Shown piece by piece: positions 54,086-64,000 of a DNA stretch of 64,000 nt (its first letter is position 1; each line of letters opens with the position of its first letter). The translations under genes were made by a program, and so were the position numbers. Origin of the DNA: Knufia peltigerae. Its lineage: Eukaryota; Ascomycota; Eurotiomycetes; Chaetothyriales; Trichomeriaceae. Location: contig JAPDRN010000101.1 of the NCBI GenBank assembly GCA_030247855.1, positions 62,001 to 126,000 of the forward strand, written 5' to 3'. A model generated the notes under the pieces. That model was not told where the DNA came from and searched no databases. It saw only the letters and a list, made by a program, of their open reading frames with translations.

Positions 54086-57000
54086 GACGATCAGAGCCGA
54101 TGGCTGTTGAAAACTTAACTGAAAGAGATGGAGAGAGTATCAAGTGAGAACAAGGATATCTGATGCGACTACACAATGCAAAACGCGTACTCCATAAGGG
54201 TTTGAAGCGTGAAACGTTGATGGCAGTTGATAGCGCTGTCGAGATCGATCATACTGAACAGTGAGAGTTGTGGTGACAGGAGTTACGAATACGAGGTTGC
54301 AAAAAGTGGATCACGTGCCTGCAAATACGAGAACGGGCGGATAGTGTGGAGCAAAACAGCCAAGACGCACTTCTGCCACATGCTCTACTGTACAATGAAT
54401 TCCGTAATAAAACACACCCATCTCGAGCAACCTGAAGAATTGATTCAAGACTGGTCGCCTGTCTCTCATGGATGACGGGATTCGTCACATTCTTGCTTTG
54501 ATGTTCTTCTCGCGTCAATGACGTTCGACTTTCCATGATCACGCGAAATCCAACCCTTGTCCTAGATACTGACCCCCAATCTACGTCCCCAACCATATGT
54601 TTCCACACACGTGGAGGATGCAGTCTCTGTGGGCATACCTTCGGGTTCCTGGTACATCGACGCTACTGAACGGCATGTATCGAAAGCAGGTCTGAAGGTG
54701 TATTAATGCAGCCACAGACCTCATCAAGCGTCCTGGTACCCGCATCTACGCTGTTCACTGGACTGAACCACGAAGTCACTCATGTCTATGGGTGGGCTAC
54801 CAGATATACAGACTGCATTATGACGTCAACCACACCATCCTCCATCTTCGTTTCGAGCCTCCTCACCACTTATGTGCCGGTTATCGAACACGCCGGTTAT
54901 TGATTTGCGATTCGAATACTTTGCTCTATGAGGGTATGTAAACGATGCTGGCTTTTGTCTCGCAAAGATTATCTCCATAACACCACGCATGTCTTGCGTG
55001 TTCCGAGCTACCAACTATCACAAACAAGCCAATAGCTCTTTGACTTCGTGTCTTGTCATGCGCAAAGGTGAACGATGAATATTACGAAGTACATACCTCT
55101 CTAAGCGCTTCGTACGTTAGCATAATTTGACACCAGCCGATGAGGCTCCAACCATCTCATCCGGGTGGTGATTTTGAGCATCGCTTCTCGCACTCTGTGC
55201 TTTTGGCCCCCATTGTTCGTTGTACAATACATCGGGGCCCCAAAATCACACTAGACCTAGTCAAGCTCTCCCCCCGTACACTTCGTTCAATGGTCGGTTC
55301 TGCCATGTTGCGCTCGGTGAACTCGGGAAGACAAACTTTGAGTACGAGGAAAGAGAAACCTTTTCCAACGTCCAGCTGAGCCTGTGAAGGCAACAGAATT
55401 AGCAGTATGGGCGGATTGACAGCTACAGCACCATCGACAGGGATGAGAATTGCGTGACCACGTCGCATATTGTGCCACAAATCGGGTCGAGAGAAACCTC
55501 GGAAAGAACAATGGGTTGCCAATCAGCTGCTACGAGTACCTAGCGTTCGTGGACGATGCCAAATTTGGATATTGAGCAGAGCCCCGGGATCGCTCTGCAC
55601 AGCCGGCAGCTTCCACGCGTAATGGGGTTGCGCTGGGCGTTGATCATTATCCTAGACGAGTATTACAGCGCGCTACTTGTATGCCGGCTACCAAGGATAT
55701 GCCTTCAACAGCAGCCAGTGGATATCGCTATATTGTCCTTGTATGGTCGGGCAATCTCAAAAAGGAGACAATGACTGAAAAGGATATTCTCGCGAGCCAC
55801 GCATCGTTCTGCGCTTGAATGCCGGTCTCTACACCTGACATCAGCACCCTGGGCATGTTGTCTATTTGCGACCGAATCAAGCCTTCTCTGGGAAGGTGTT
55901 GCTCCTGCAGCACTACATTCGCAGAGTTATTCTCATCGAGATGAGACTATTCTACAGAGACTAGTTGTGAATGAACCTATCATAGCATTGCAGACTCTTG
56001 ATCGGATACCACGTGAAATATCTGTCAGCTTGTGCGAAAGCAGTAATCGGTGATCCCTGCGAAGACCATTTGGTCGGTGCTCGGTACCAACAATTGTGCC
56101 ACGGAGCAAGAATGTATGGGATTAGAAAACCACGAATAGCCGAGGGCCACGCACGAAACAGATATACTGCTTGTCCTACGGCGAGATTGTCCTCCGAGCC
56201 GGAAAGGGACTTTTGATGGAAATGTACATTCTGAACGGCACAATTTCACACCGATGACGCAGAAGACTCGTTCAGACAGGGGTACACTAGCCTCAGCTTG
56301 TCGATCGCACGAGGCTTACGGGGGTGTATGGTTGTTTTGATTGAAGAGTCTGTCGTTCCAAATCTCGTACGGAGTGTAGCACCCCGACGCACGGTTTGGC
56401 TTATCTGAACCTTGGCCAGGGGGGCATTCTCTGACGATTGACAGAAATGTGCTTATGAAATATCTCCGCGAGTGGTCGAATCCGGAAAAATGGACAGGAG
56501 GAGAGCTTCGGCCGATAACTCGTCTTGAAACGGGCCCAAGGAACGGCGTGCAGAGCAGTGCAGTGGCTGGTCCTCGATGCAAATCACCATCTAGCTCTAC
56601 GAGTACCATCCCGGTCTCGTCGAAAGGGCCAAGGGCGACGACTGGCCCGTGAACGAAGCCACATCAAGCCTAGCAGGGGTCAAAATTAGCCCTACCCGCG
56701 GCATGGTGTCGCTCTACTGCAGGCCGGCCCAGTATAGCATTACATACTGGGTATTGACGAGGGAAAACCGGGTCGCAATCATACGACGCTAGCAAACGAA
56801 CTCCACCTCCAGAACGACTTCAATACCGCGTAACCCAAGTTCTCACCGCAGATGATCAGCGTTCCGGCTGACTCTGACGCCGGTAACACCGTCTGCATGT
56901 GTATCGCTACTACCACTACGCCTTCTATTCACGCTGGCGTTTGGGTTGTGGCACGCTATCTCCACCACTTTCATCTTGCGCCCTCCAGGACTTTATTTTG

Positions 57001-57492
57001 TTTGGCACTACTCGACCGGGGCTCTGCTACTAACGACTCCGTATAGCACACCATGGCTCAGCAGCCCTGGTACCCACTCCCATGCATTTTGCTCGACCGC
57101 TGTCTTCGAATTCCCAGCGATCGGCTGCTGGGATACTGTCAGCAAATGGGCCGGGGTAGCTCGTAGCCCTACAAGGTCGAGATCCACTCTCCAACACTCT
57201 CAAACCCTCAGCAGGCACAGACGCCCTTAGACTTTCGAGCCAGTACTCGAGTCTACTATGAATATGTCCTTCTTCGCCCCCAGCGATTGAAGCTCGTGGC
57301 TTTAACTGAAGGTCCATCAGAAGATCTCTGACAATAATCGACCACTTCCCTGTTATTCTGGCTCTGACTACATATGGGAAAGCCCTTGCCCGGTCGGACA
57401 AAAGAAGTATATATGCGAACCTCGAACCTCTTCCCCCCATTTTCTAAATAAAACTTGACAAAACTTCCGTCGTACACTGGGACAAAGCAATT
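54086..57492. other. 3.4-kb gene-poor stretch
   Basis: Lies between the starts of MED27 (minus) and the C2H2 factor (plus). Only open frames of about 120-135 codons or less occur, overlapping on both strands with poor composition and frequent stops. I recognise no domain, RNA gene or transposon remnant. The right end is the promoter of the C2H2 gene. Confidence 0.5.
57408..57414 (+). promoter_or_regulatory. TATA-like element of the C2H2 gene
   Basis: A TATATAT element about 79 bp upstream of the ATG at 57493. The spacing is plausible for a fungal TATA box with a short leader. Confidence 0.35.
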
Positions 57493-58710
57493 ATGGCGCT
57501 TGATACCAAGGAAGCAGCTATCTTCTCCATTACTCCTCCACCCAGCGAATTTGACGAATTCGATAAAAGTGGCCTGCTTACCTGCTCACCCTCTCACCCT
57601 GTCTTTACTTATCCTTCGCCGACTCCTTCAAGTAGAGACCACGCCTCGTCAGTCTCTTCAGAATCACTATTCATGTTACCTGGAATGTCTGCTTTGTCCG
57701 CCGAGCCTCATTCCCACGACCTTCAACGTCTCGCTTTCGACGAGGCCTCAACATCTGATTCCGTTTCCTTTTTCCCTCTTCCGCCCGTCAGCGATCCATC
57801 CATGGCGTTCCCCGGTACCTCAGGTTCTGGCGCCGATGCCACTTCATACAACATGTATGAGCAGAACAACTGGTATCACTTCCCCAACTACTCTCAACCT
57901 ACACCCATGATGCCATATGAGCCGACGCATTCGACACCTTTTGGTGGTTATGGCGGGCATTCGACACAGCCGTCCATGGCCAACATCATTCCCCCTACCC
58001 CTCAGGACATCCAACCTACTCCTTTCGACTTCAATACACCACCACTTGGGGCGAATGGCCACCTAGTCGCCTCACCATCATTCTCTCACGTCTCTCACCC
58101 CAGCAGGAGCAGTGTATCCTCGCTGTCACGGTCATGTAGCCCCATTCCATCCCTTTCCAAATCCTTTTCCGGAGATTCCACTATGCTCCGACCTAATGTC
58201 CGATCACACTCAACCTCTTCCAATTCATCTTTACACCAATATGGCATTCCAGTCACAGACACACCTAACATGATACCTACTGGAGTCTCACCTTCATCGG
58301 CTGGTTCTCCCGGCGGCACACAAGCTTGGCGATGCGCCTACCCTGGATGCACCTCTCGCGCGACCTTCACACGGGGTTGTGACCTACGGAAACATTACAA
58401 CAGACATAGCAAGCACCTTTTCTGCCGCGTCGACGGATGTCCTCAAAGTGAAGCTACTGCAGCCGCACGCGCTAAATCTGCAGACCAGCCTCTCACCGGA
58501 GGGTTCTCGAGCAAAAAGGATCGGGCCCGCCACGAGGCCAAGCACAGCCCTAGCATCAAATGCGAATGGCGCGGCGCAGATGGCGAAGAGTGCCCTCGCG
58601 TCTTCTCCCGAATGGACAACATGAAAGACCACGTCCGAAGGATTCACCACAAGGGACATGGCAACCAGTCACAAAAGCCAGGGTTAACTCAAAGCTCGGG
58701 TCGCAAGTGA
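57493..58710 (+). CDS. C2H2 zinc-finger transcription factor
   Basis: Single-exon frame of 405 codons. The first ~270 residues are Ser/Pro/Tyr-rich and disordered, suited to an activation or regulatory region. From residue ~281 three C2H2-type fingers follow: CAYPGC...DLRKHYNRH, then CRVDGC with a long spacer to RARHEAKH, then CEWRGADGEECP...MKDHVRRIHH. The tail is short and basic (HKGHGNQSQKPG). This arrangement, with a long low-complexity N-terminus and a C-terminal finger block with an extended middle linker, is common in fungal regulators of development and stress, but no specific orthologue is recognised. Nuclear location is inferred. Confidence 0.85.
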   Translation: MALDTKEAAIFSITPPPSEFDEFDKSGLLTCSPSHPVFTYPSPTPSSRDHASSVSSESLFMLPGMSALSAEPHSHDLQRLAFDEASTSDSVSFFPLPPVSDPSMAFPGTSGSGADATSYNMYEQNNWYHFPNYSQPTPMMPYEPTHSTPFGGYGGHSTQPSMANIIPPTPQDIQPTPFDFNTPPLGANGHLVASPSFSHVSHPSRSSVSSLSRSCSPIPSLSKSFSGDSTMLRPNVRSHSTSSNSSLHQYGIPVTDTPNMIPTGVSPSSAGSPGGTQAWRCAYPGCTSRATFTRGCDLRKHYNRHSKHLFCRVDGCPQSEATAAARAKSADQPLTGGFSSKKDRARHEAKHSPSIKCEWRGADGEECPRVFSRMDNMKDHVRRIHHKGHGNQSQKPGLTQSSGRK

Positions 58711-59900
58711 GGCGGGCAGAGAATTTCAGTATACCCAAAACCGTCCCTGCACGATCGATACAGTCCGATGGCACCGCGCTTTACCGTGAGCCCAGCGGAT
58801 ATCGTCCGGGCGACTACGAGTCCCAGAGACATGGAGCACGATTAGGGGCGATGATGCTTACCACATGACGAACGATTCCAACCTCTCTACCCTCAAGAAT
58901 GGGAATTGGTGAATGGCGAACCACTGCGGAGACATTGTGGAGGATTTATACGTGAAGATGAAATTTAATCGGGAACTTCTTTTCTGCTTTCCACTCTCCA
59001 TCACTTATCGTTGCTAGACTGGACGAAAAGAAAATACCACCACCCCTCTCCACAGTTGAGACAATTGGGGAACGAATGGGATAGACACTTTACGACATGT
59101 GATACCGAGTTTGTAATTGCTTCTGGGATAGGAGCAATCCGTCGCCAAAAGATTTTTATGATGACTACCGAGGACCCCGAATGTTTGTCGATATGAGGTC
59201 CTCGGCGAAATATTATTGCCGTTTGTACCTGTTCTACACCAGTTGTATGATAACCAAAAACCAACTATACGTGTGTACAAAACGAGCGAGCCCACCAGGC
59301 CAAAGATAGGAGCGAGAGACTCTGCGAGACCGTTTTGGGTAAATGGGCAGCGAGCTCGAAGCTGACGGCCGATTGCTATGATGAATTTGAAACGTATAGG
59401 GACCAGAATAGGAACGATTCCAAAATATGGAGACCTTTTTTTTTAACAATCCAGAAAAATGCGCCATCAGTTGTGGTTCATAGTATGTCACTAACGTTGT
59501 ACAGCCATTTGGAAATACCTGCTTGTAGTTGCAGTGATCCCTCGAGTTGCCTGTCCTAGTTACGCACCCAAGGTAAGTAGTTAGTTTGGGGGTCAGTTGG
59601 CGACTGGCCAAGTGACTTGTGATCAGGTATGATAGAACTACGTACGCAATAACGTACTCGTACCGAGTTGAAGAAGATGACTACGTATTCCGTAGGTATG
59701 TCGATCATCTCTCAAGATGGGCTGTGCATGGGATGGGGGTCTGTGTGGCCTGTTCTTTTGTCATTATCATTACGGGGGTTTTACTTGATACAACTAATTA
59801 TACGAGTAGGTAAGCACTGAAAAGTCAAGACGATGTGATGGCGAATGAATCCGCTCAGAGTACTAGGTATGAAGGACATTATGGGAACTAACACACCACC

Positions 59901-59945
59901 TTCTTCTTCTTCTTCTTCTTCTCCTGTAGTAGTAGTAGTGGTAGT
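59901..59945 (+). repeat. TTC and GTA trinucleotide repeats
   Basis: About seven TTC units (59901-59922) are followed directly by a GTA-type run interrupted once (about 59926-59945). Both are non-coding microsatellites. Confidence 0.8.
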
Positions 59946-60316
59946 CATGGATCGTATCGTTTCTTAAATAGGTATTTGTTACTCCCCGTACGTTGTGACG
60001 CTGTTGTACAAAGTGTAAGAAGGGGTCAAGACGGGGAGTACGTATTACTTAGTCGTAGTCGTAGCCCGTAGTCTTACTTTGGGATCGGTTTGGATTTTCT
60101 CCATTGGTTTCCGCCGTTTCAAACCTTTTAATTTTCCTGAATGCCTGGATCGGGAAATAAGTGTACCCTTGCGGATAGTACTAAATACTAGTAATAATAT
60201 TTGTAGTACTTGTGGGCAGTGCCTAGCCCTCTAGAGTCTTTACGGCTTTGAGGGTTGCTTCGACGCTCTTATTTAGCCTTGCGAAAAACCAAAGGGTCAT
60301 CTACGGGTAAATGATA

Positions 60317-60331
60317 CTCTCTCTCTCTCTC
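60317..60331 (+). repeat. CT dinucleotide repeat
   Basis: A short CT microsatellite of about seven units in the gene-free right end. Confidence 0.7.
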
Positions 60332-60600
60332 ACGAGTAACTCGTATGGATTTAAAATAAAAAAAAGAGAAGCACGACTACTCCGTCGACTTCGTAATGTT
60401 AACAGATGGAGAGAATGTTTATAGTCTCGGTTACCTCTTTCGAGATCGAAATCTTGGGTCACTTCGTGTGTTCATCAATGATGCAGGTTGATGGGTCCTG
60501 ACTTTGTGGTATTTGATTTTTTATTGTTCGTTGATCAATCCAAATACAAGTTTTGAGGTGAATTGCCAAGGGAGACTCGGAAAATGTAGCGGAGTACTAC

Positions 60601-62737
60601 TACGGAGTACTGATTGTAGTGGGATGATGCGCTAATACTCCCAAGGTACTCCGTCCATCCAGTACATGGATGTGCACCGCCTAGAGGTCAGCCTCCCAAG
60701 TACTCCGCGTATGAGAGCGCGATAGGCGTGAATGGCGACTTTTGTCCATGTGTACAATACCTGCTGTACTCCGTAGGGTCTGTGCGAATAGGAAATGTCC
60801 GCCGCCACCGGACCCGGTTTACCTCCCCTACAGTGCGATACGTACGGAGTACTTCGCAACCGTTAACCGCCCCCCCTTAGCAGTAGGCTTTGCAGGTCGC
60901 AGAAGCCGCCGCCCCGTCCTTAACTGGGTACTCTTTTACCAGTGACTACCTATGAAGTAACCTCCACCTTTTATTAGGTGTCTCTTTGGGGGTGGCTTGT
61001 TTTGCACAGCCCCTGCAGCCCCGAGGCGGCTGCAGACAACACCACCTTCACCTCAGGTAAGTTACCCAGCCACCTTTTTACCTCTTGTAAACTTGGATTG
61101 GAGAATGGGTTTCACATGATTGTTCGTTTCGGAAATAGGTACCTAGTGAACCCACGACGACGCAACCACCTTCAACAAGACCCCCTCGTGAAACAGCCCG
61201 GAAAAGGTCAACCACGCGAATTTACACTGAGCAAGACATGACGAGTTATAAACGTCCCAGTGTTCAATCATTACTACGTACGCAGTGTAGTTGCGAATAG
61301 CCCCCAAAAAGAATTTATGGAAAGAGAGCGAGAGCCACATACAGTACGAATACTTCCTCTTGACTCGGAAGCAACTGTAATATGGGAGTTTACTCCGTAC
61401 ACGTAGGCTATCTCCCCCTTTACCTACGGAGTACTCGTCCTCTGATCATCATCATCAGAATTTGACCCTGGTCAAGCACACAGCCAAGTTTGTACTTTCG
61501 TGTACGCTTACGAGTTATCGCAAGTCGTTCACCTACGTAAAATGATCCGAAAGTGATCGTCATAATAATGGGCTCGGCCGGTTAGCAAAACAATAATGCC
61601 CGGGACTGTGAGGGCCTTTTGATAAGTACCTCCCTCAAAGACGTTTCCGAAACCCGCGAGTCGGCTCGGAATACATTGTCATATCCAGAGCGAGGTAGGG
61701 CATCATTGGGCCCATGGCATAGCAAAGTGGACAATAATAATAATGGGACTTTTGAAAAAAACACCCCCAGCTCGACTGCTCCTACCAGGCGTGACGAGTC
61801 ATGAGTGCCTTGGCTAGAGCAAGGTGTCATGCGTGTGCATCAACGATCGGGAAGAGGTGTAATCGAGTTATGAGCTGCCAAAGCCGCCCTCTTCCATTAG
61901 TATTACGGAGTCAGATTGCAAAGTACGGTACTCCGTAACCCATACCAATGCATCCAAGGCTATTATTTGGGCAGAAACAACAATGAGCTGTGAAGAAACA
62001 CGTTGCCTACTCCCTCGTACGCATACGTGGTATAAGCTAGGCATGAACGAGCAAACCCCCAAAGTCACCATTTCGCCCATTCATTACTCGCAACTTGACG
62101 CCCGTATTAGGTATACTGGATGGCTGACCACCTGATGGGGTTAAGATAATTCGAGACGTTGACTCCTTAGTAGAATGATTGTCACTGAAGTTGCTAAGCC
62201 CCCCCCTACTCCGTAAAGGGTAGAAAACATCGAGCCATCATCACCATCACGCATCATCAACATCACTACCCGTACTCATACCGTCACTGGACAACTCACA
62301 GTGCAGAAGGTTAACAAACGAACCCTGCTTCAAAAAAGAAGGTTTGGTTGTAGCCAGAAATCGATATCCATTCGATCCAATAAATCCCATCATTTCAAGA
62401 AACGCGAACAAACCCAAAAGAAAGCGTCCACTTGCTTATGTGTTGTCCGACAGCTCTTTGCATGTGAGTTGGGGGCCGTTTTTTCCAACAGTTTGCCATC
62501 GAAAATCCGACCCTGATTGCTTTCGTTCCGACCTGGATCAGGGCTCGGAACGTGGATGCTTTCATAAGCAGAAGCGATTTCATCAGAAAAGTGGTTGACC
62601 CAGGACCAAGGACCTCCTCATCCTCTAATAAACCCTGTTTCCGCAGGGACGCTAAATGATAGCCGTGGGTACAATACGAGTACTGTATTGTAGACTCTAT
62701 CAAAGCGGTGACCACGGGAGGATCCATTATTTACGTG

Positions 62738-62780
<43 letters not shown>

Positions 62781-63868
62781 GTTCCCCCGGTGCGCCACTG
62801 ATTCAACGGCGTTTCGTTTTTAAGAACGCGGCACAAGAAACCAACCCATGTCGTTGTTTTCGCGTGTTTCGTGCCTCGTGCAATTCCTTTATTTTGCGGT
62901 GACGGTCAACTCACCCTTGACCGTAATTCCAAGGATCGGCAGTTGCATTGCAGGATTTTGGTGTTGTGTCGCGAAGATCCCTCCTCATGGCGAACTGGGA
63001 ATACAACGAGAGGGGGGGGGTTACGAGCACGAGTAAGTGATGATGTCTCTGGCCAGCTGCAGGCCTGCGGACACAGACACAGACCATTTGGGGGGGGTCT
63101 TTGATCATTTGGGGGAACGAAAGCATGAAGATCCAACAGCCCTACGCGAGTTATCACGCCTATGTACTCCGTACAGTCCACACCCTTTCACCAGCTACGA
63201 ATACGTCCTCATGGTTTGCTGACTTTGGTGCTTCCCTGGTAAGGTGACACTTATTAATCTGTTACTTGGTACTGACCGAGGCACCGAACCCGTAAACTAT
63301 TGACCGATATTGTCGAACCAACGATCTCTCTCGCGCGCGTGTGTGCGTGTGTGCTGTGCGTTTGCTGACCATTACTCGTACATGTAGAAACCATGGAATA
63401 TCATTCGCAAAGATCGAGTTGGGATCATCCACACAGCTGAAAAGTCACAAAGCCAGGCCATTGGACGTATGCCGGGGGGCGGGCAATAACTTTTGTCCCA
63501 GGTCGGACCGAGTTATTTCGTACGTGCTGTGCTGTAACATTGTCTTTGAAACCTGACTCGTAGAAACAAGGGCAAAAAGAGAGACCATGACTGGATATCC
63601 CGTAATATCTATCATACCATGACATTTTTTTGCTTGCGGAGATATTGCATTTGTACTCCGTAGGGTTCCATGAGCTTTTCAATCTCGCCAACGAGATTTG
63701 AGAAGGTCGGACCGGTGTGCTCTACTACTCGTACTCCGTACCTACCTTCCTATCCTCCGTAGTTATGTTTGATATCCACACAAACCTTTTCAGAGTTGGG
63801 AAACTGGGTAAAGAACATTACTCCGTACGAACGGTGTCGGTATCCATCTACCTGGTGTCTACGGAGTA
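60601..63868. repeat. Dense cluster of the 9-mer TACGGAGTA / TACTCCGTA
   Basis: Twelve exact copies by hand count, with starts at 60601, 60767, 60843, 61391, 61425, 61929, 62207, 63165, 63654, 63732, 63819 and 63860. Both orientations occur, along with several one-mismatch copies. The two orientations are the halves of the palindrome TACTCCGTACGGAGTA. Elsewhere in the window exact copies occur only at 7210, 9241, 20380, 34010, 34165, 48213 and 51659, all between genes. Confidence 0.8.
62741..62776 (+). repeat. AG dinucleotide repeat
   Basis: Eighteen perfect AG units in a row, the longest microsatellite in the window, in a gene-free region. Confidence 0.9.
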
Positions 63869-64000
63869 CCAGAGGTGGAGTGTCCCCTGGGTCATTTGGG
63901 CTCCAAAATCCGTTCAACCGACGAGTCTGTTCTCGAGTTTCCCGACGACAACCCGAGTTCCATGGAGTACTTGGTTCTTCAAAAGGACAAGGCGGCCCGG

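Larger units (their letters stand above)
58711..64000. other. 5.3-kb right-end stretch without recognisable genes
   Basis: No open frame here has protein-like composition, and frames are short and overlapping. The stretch is marked by simple repeats (entries below), G or C runs and many copies of TACGGAGTA/TACTCCGTA. It could be a long intergenic region or the approach to a structural chromosome region. The sequence alone does not decide. Confidence 0.5.

Noticed and set aside
54249..54608. 119-codon frame upstream of MED27
   Set aside because: Same-strand position in the promoter region, unusual Arg/Ser/Cys composition and no recognisable motif.
62741..62776. AG repeat considered as the edge of a transposon or CRISPR-like array
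   Set aside because: It is a simple dinucleotide microsatellite, with no spacers, terminal repeats or target-site duplication nearby.

Overview
The window is nuclear DNA of a filamentous ascomycete. The genes are split by short GT-AG introns (about 45-110 nt), and the products are typical of Pezizomycotina: NoxR, a SidF-type siderophore acyltransferase, Zn2Cys6 and C2H2 transcription factors, a Cdc4-type F-box/WD40 protein and MED27. The gene set suits the Eurotiomycetes, possibly a black-yeast relative (Chaetothyriales), but that placement is inference. I support 23 protein genes (one cut by the left edge) and one pseudogene. I saw no tRNA, rRNA, CRISPR array, transposon or viral sequence. 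Exon joins were worked out by hand from reading frame, splice signals and family-typical peptide continuity.

Left part (1-18 kb): housekeeping and cell-cycle genes. These are a Golgi nucleotide-sugar transporter, a long disordered protein, a HORMA-domain (Hop1-like) meiotic protein, a Cdc4-like ubiquitin-ligase subunit, and a divergent pair of a mitochondrial EngB-type GTPase and the AP-3 sigma subunit. Middle part (18-37 kb): a single-pass membrane protein, an ornithine-cyclodeaminase-family protein next to a hydroxyornithine acyltransferase (both linked to ornithine chemistry), cytosolic leucyl-tRNA synthetase, a CDK11-like kinase, a SET-domain protein divergent from the copper chaperone for superoxide dismutase, and the NADPH-oxidase regulator NoxR.

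The most interesting block is 37.8-48 kb. It holds a transcription factor with two complete Zn2Cys6 clusters, a broken GH79 (beta-glucuronidase/heparanase-type) gene, a sugar/H+ symporter and a bacterial-type sulfatase. Together they look like a partly decayed catabolic cluster for a sulfated, glucuronic-acid-containing sugar. This is inference from the gene families and their adjacency.

Right part (48-64 kb) is gene-poor. It has a 57-residue small protein, an anchored Ser/Ala-rich surface protein, a small unknown protein, MED27 and a C2H2 regulator, then 5.3 kb without a recognisable gene. That last stretch is rich in simple repeats and in the 9-mer TACGGAGTA/TACTCCGTA. At least 19 exact copies of this 9-mer lie in the window, none in a coding exon, and 12 of them fall in the last 3.4 kb.
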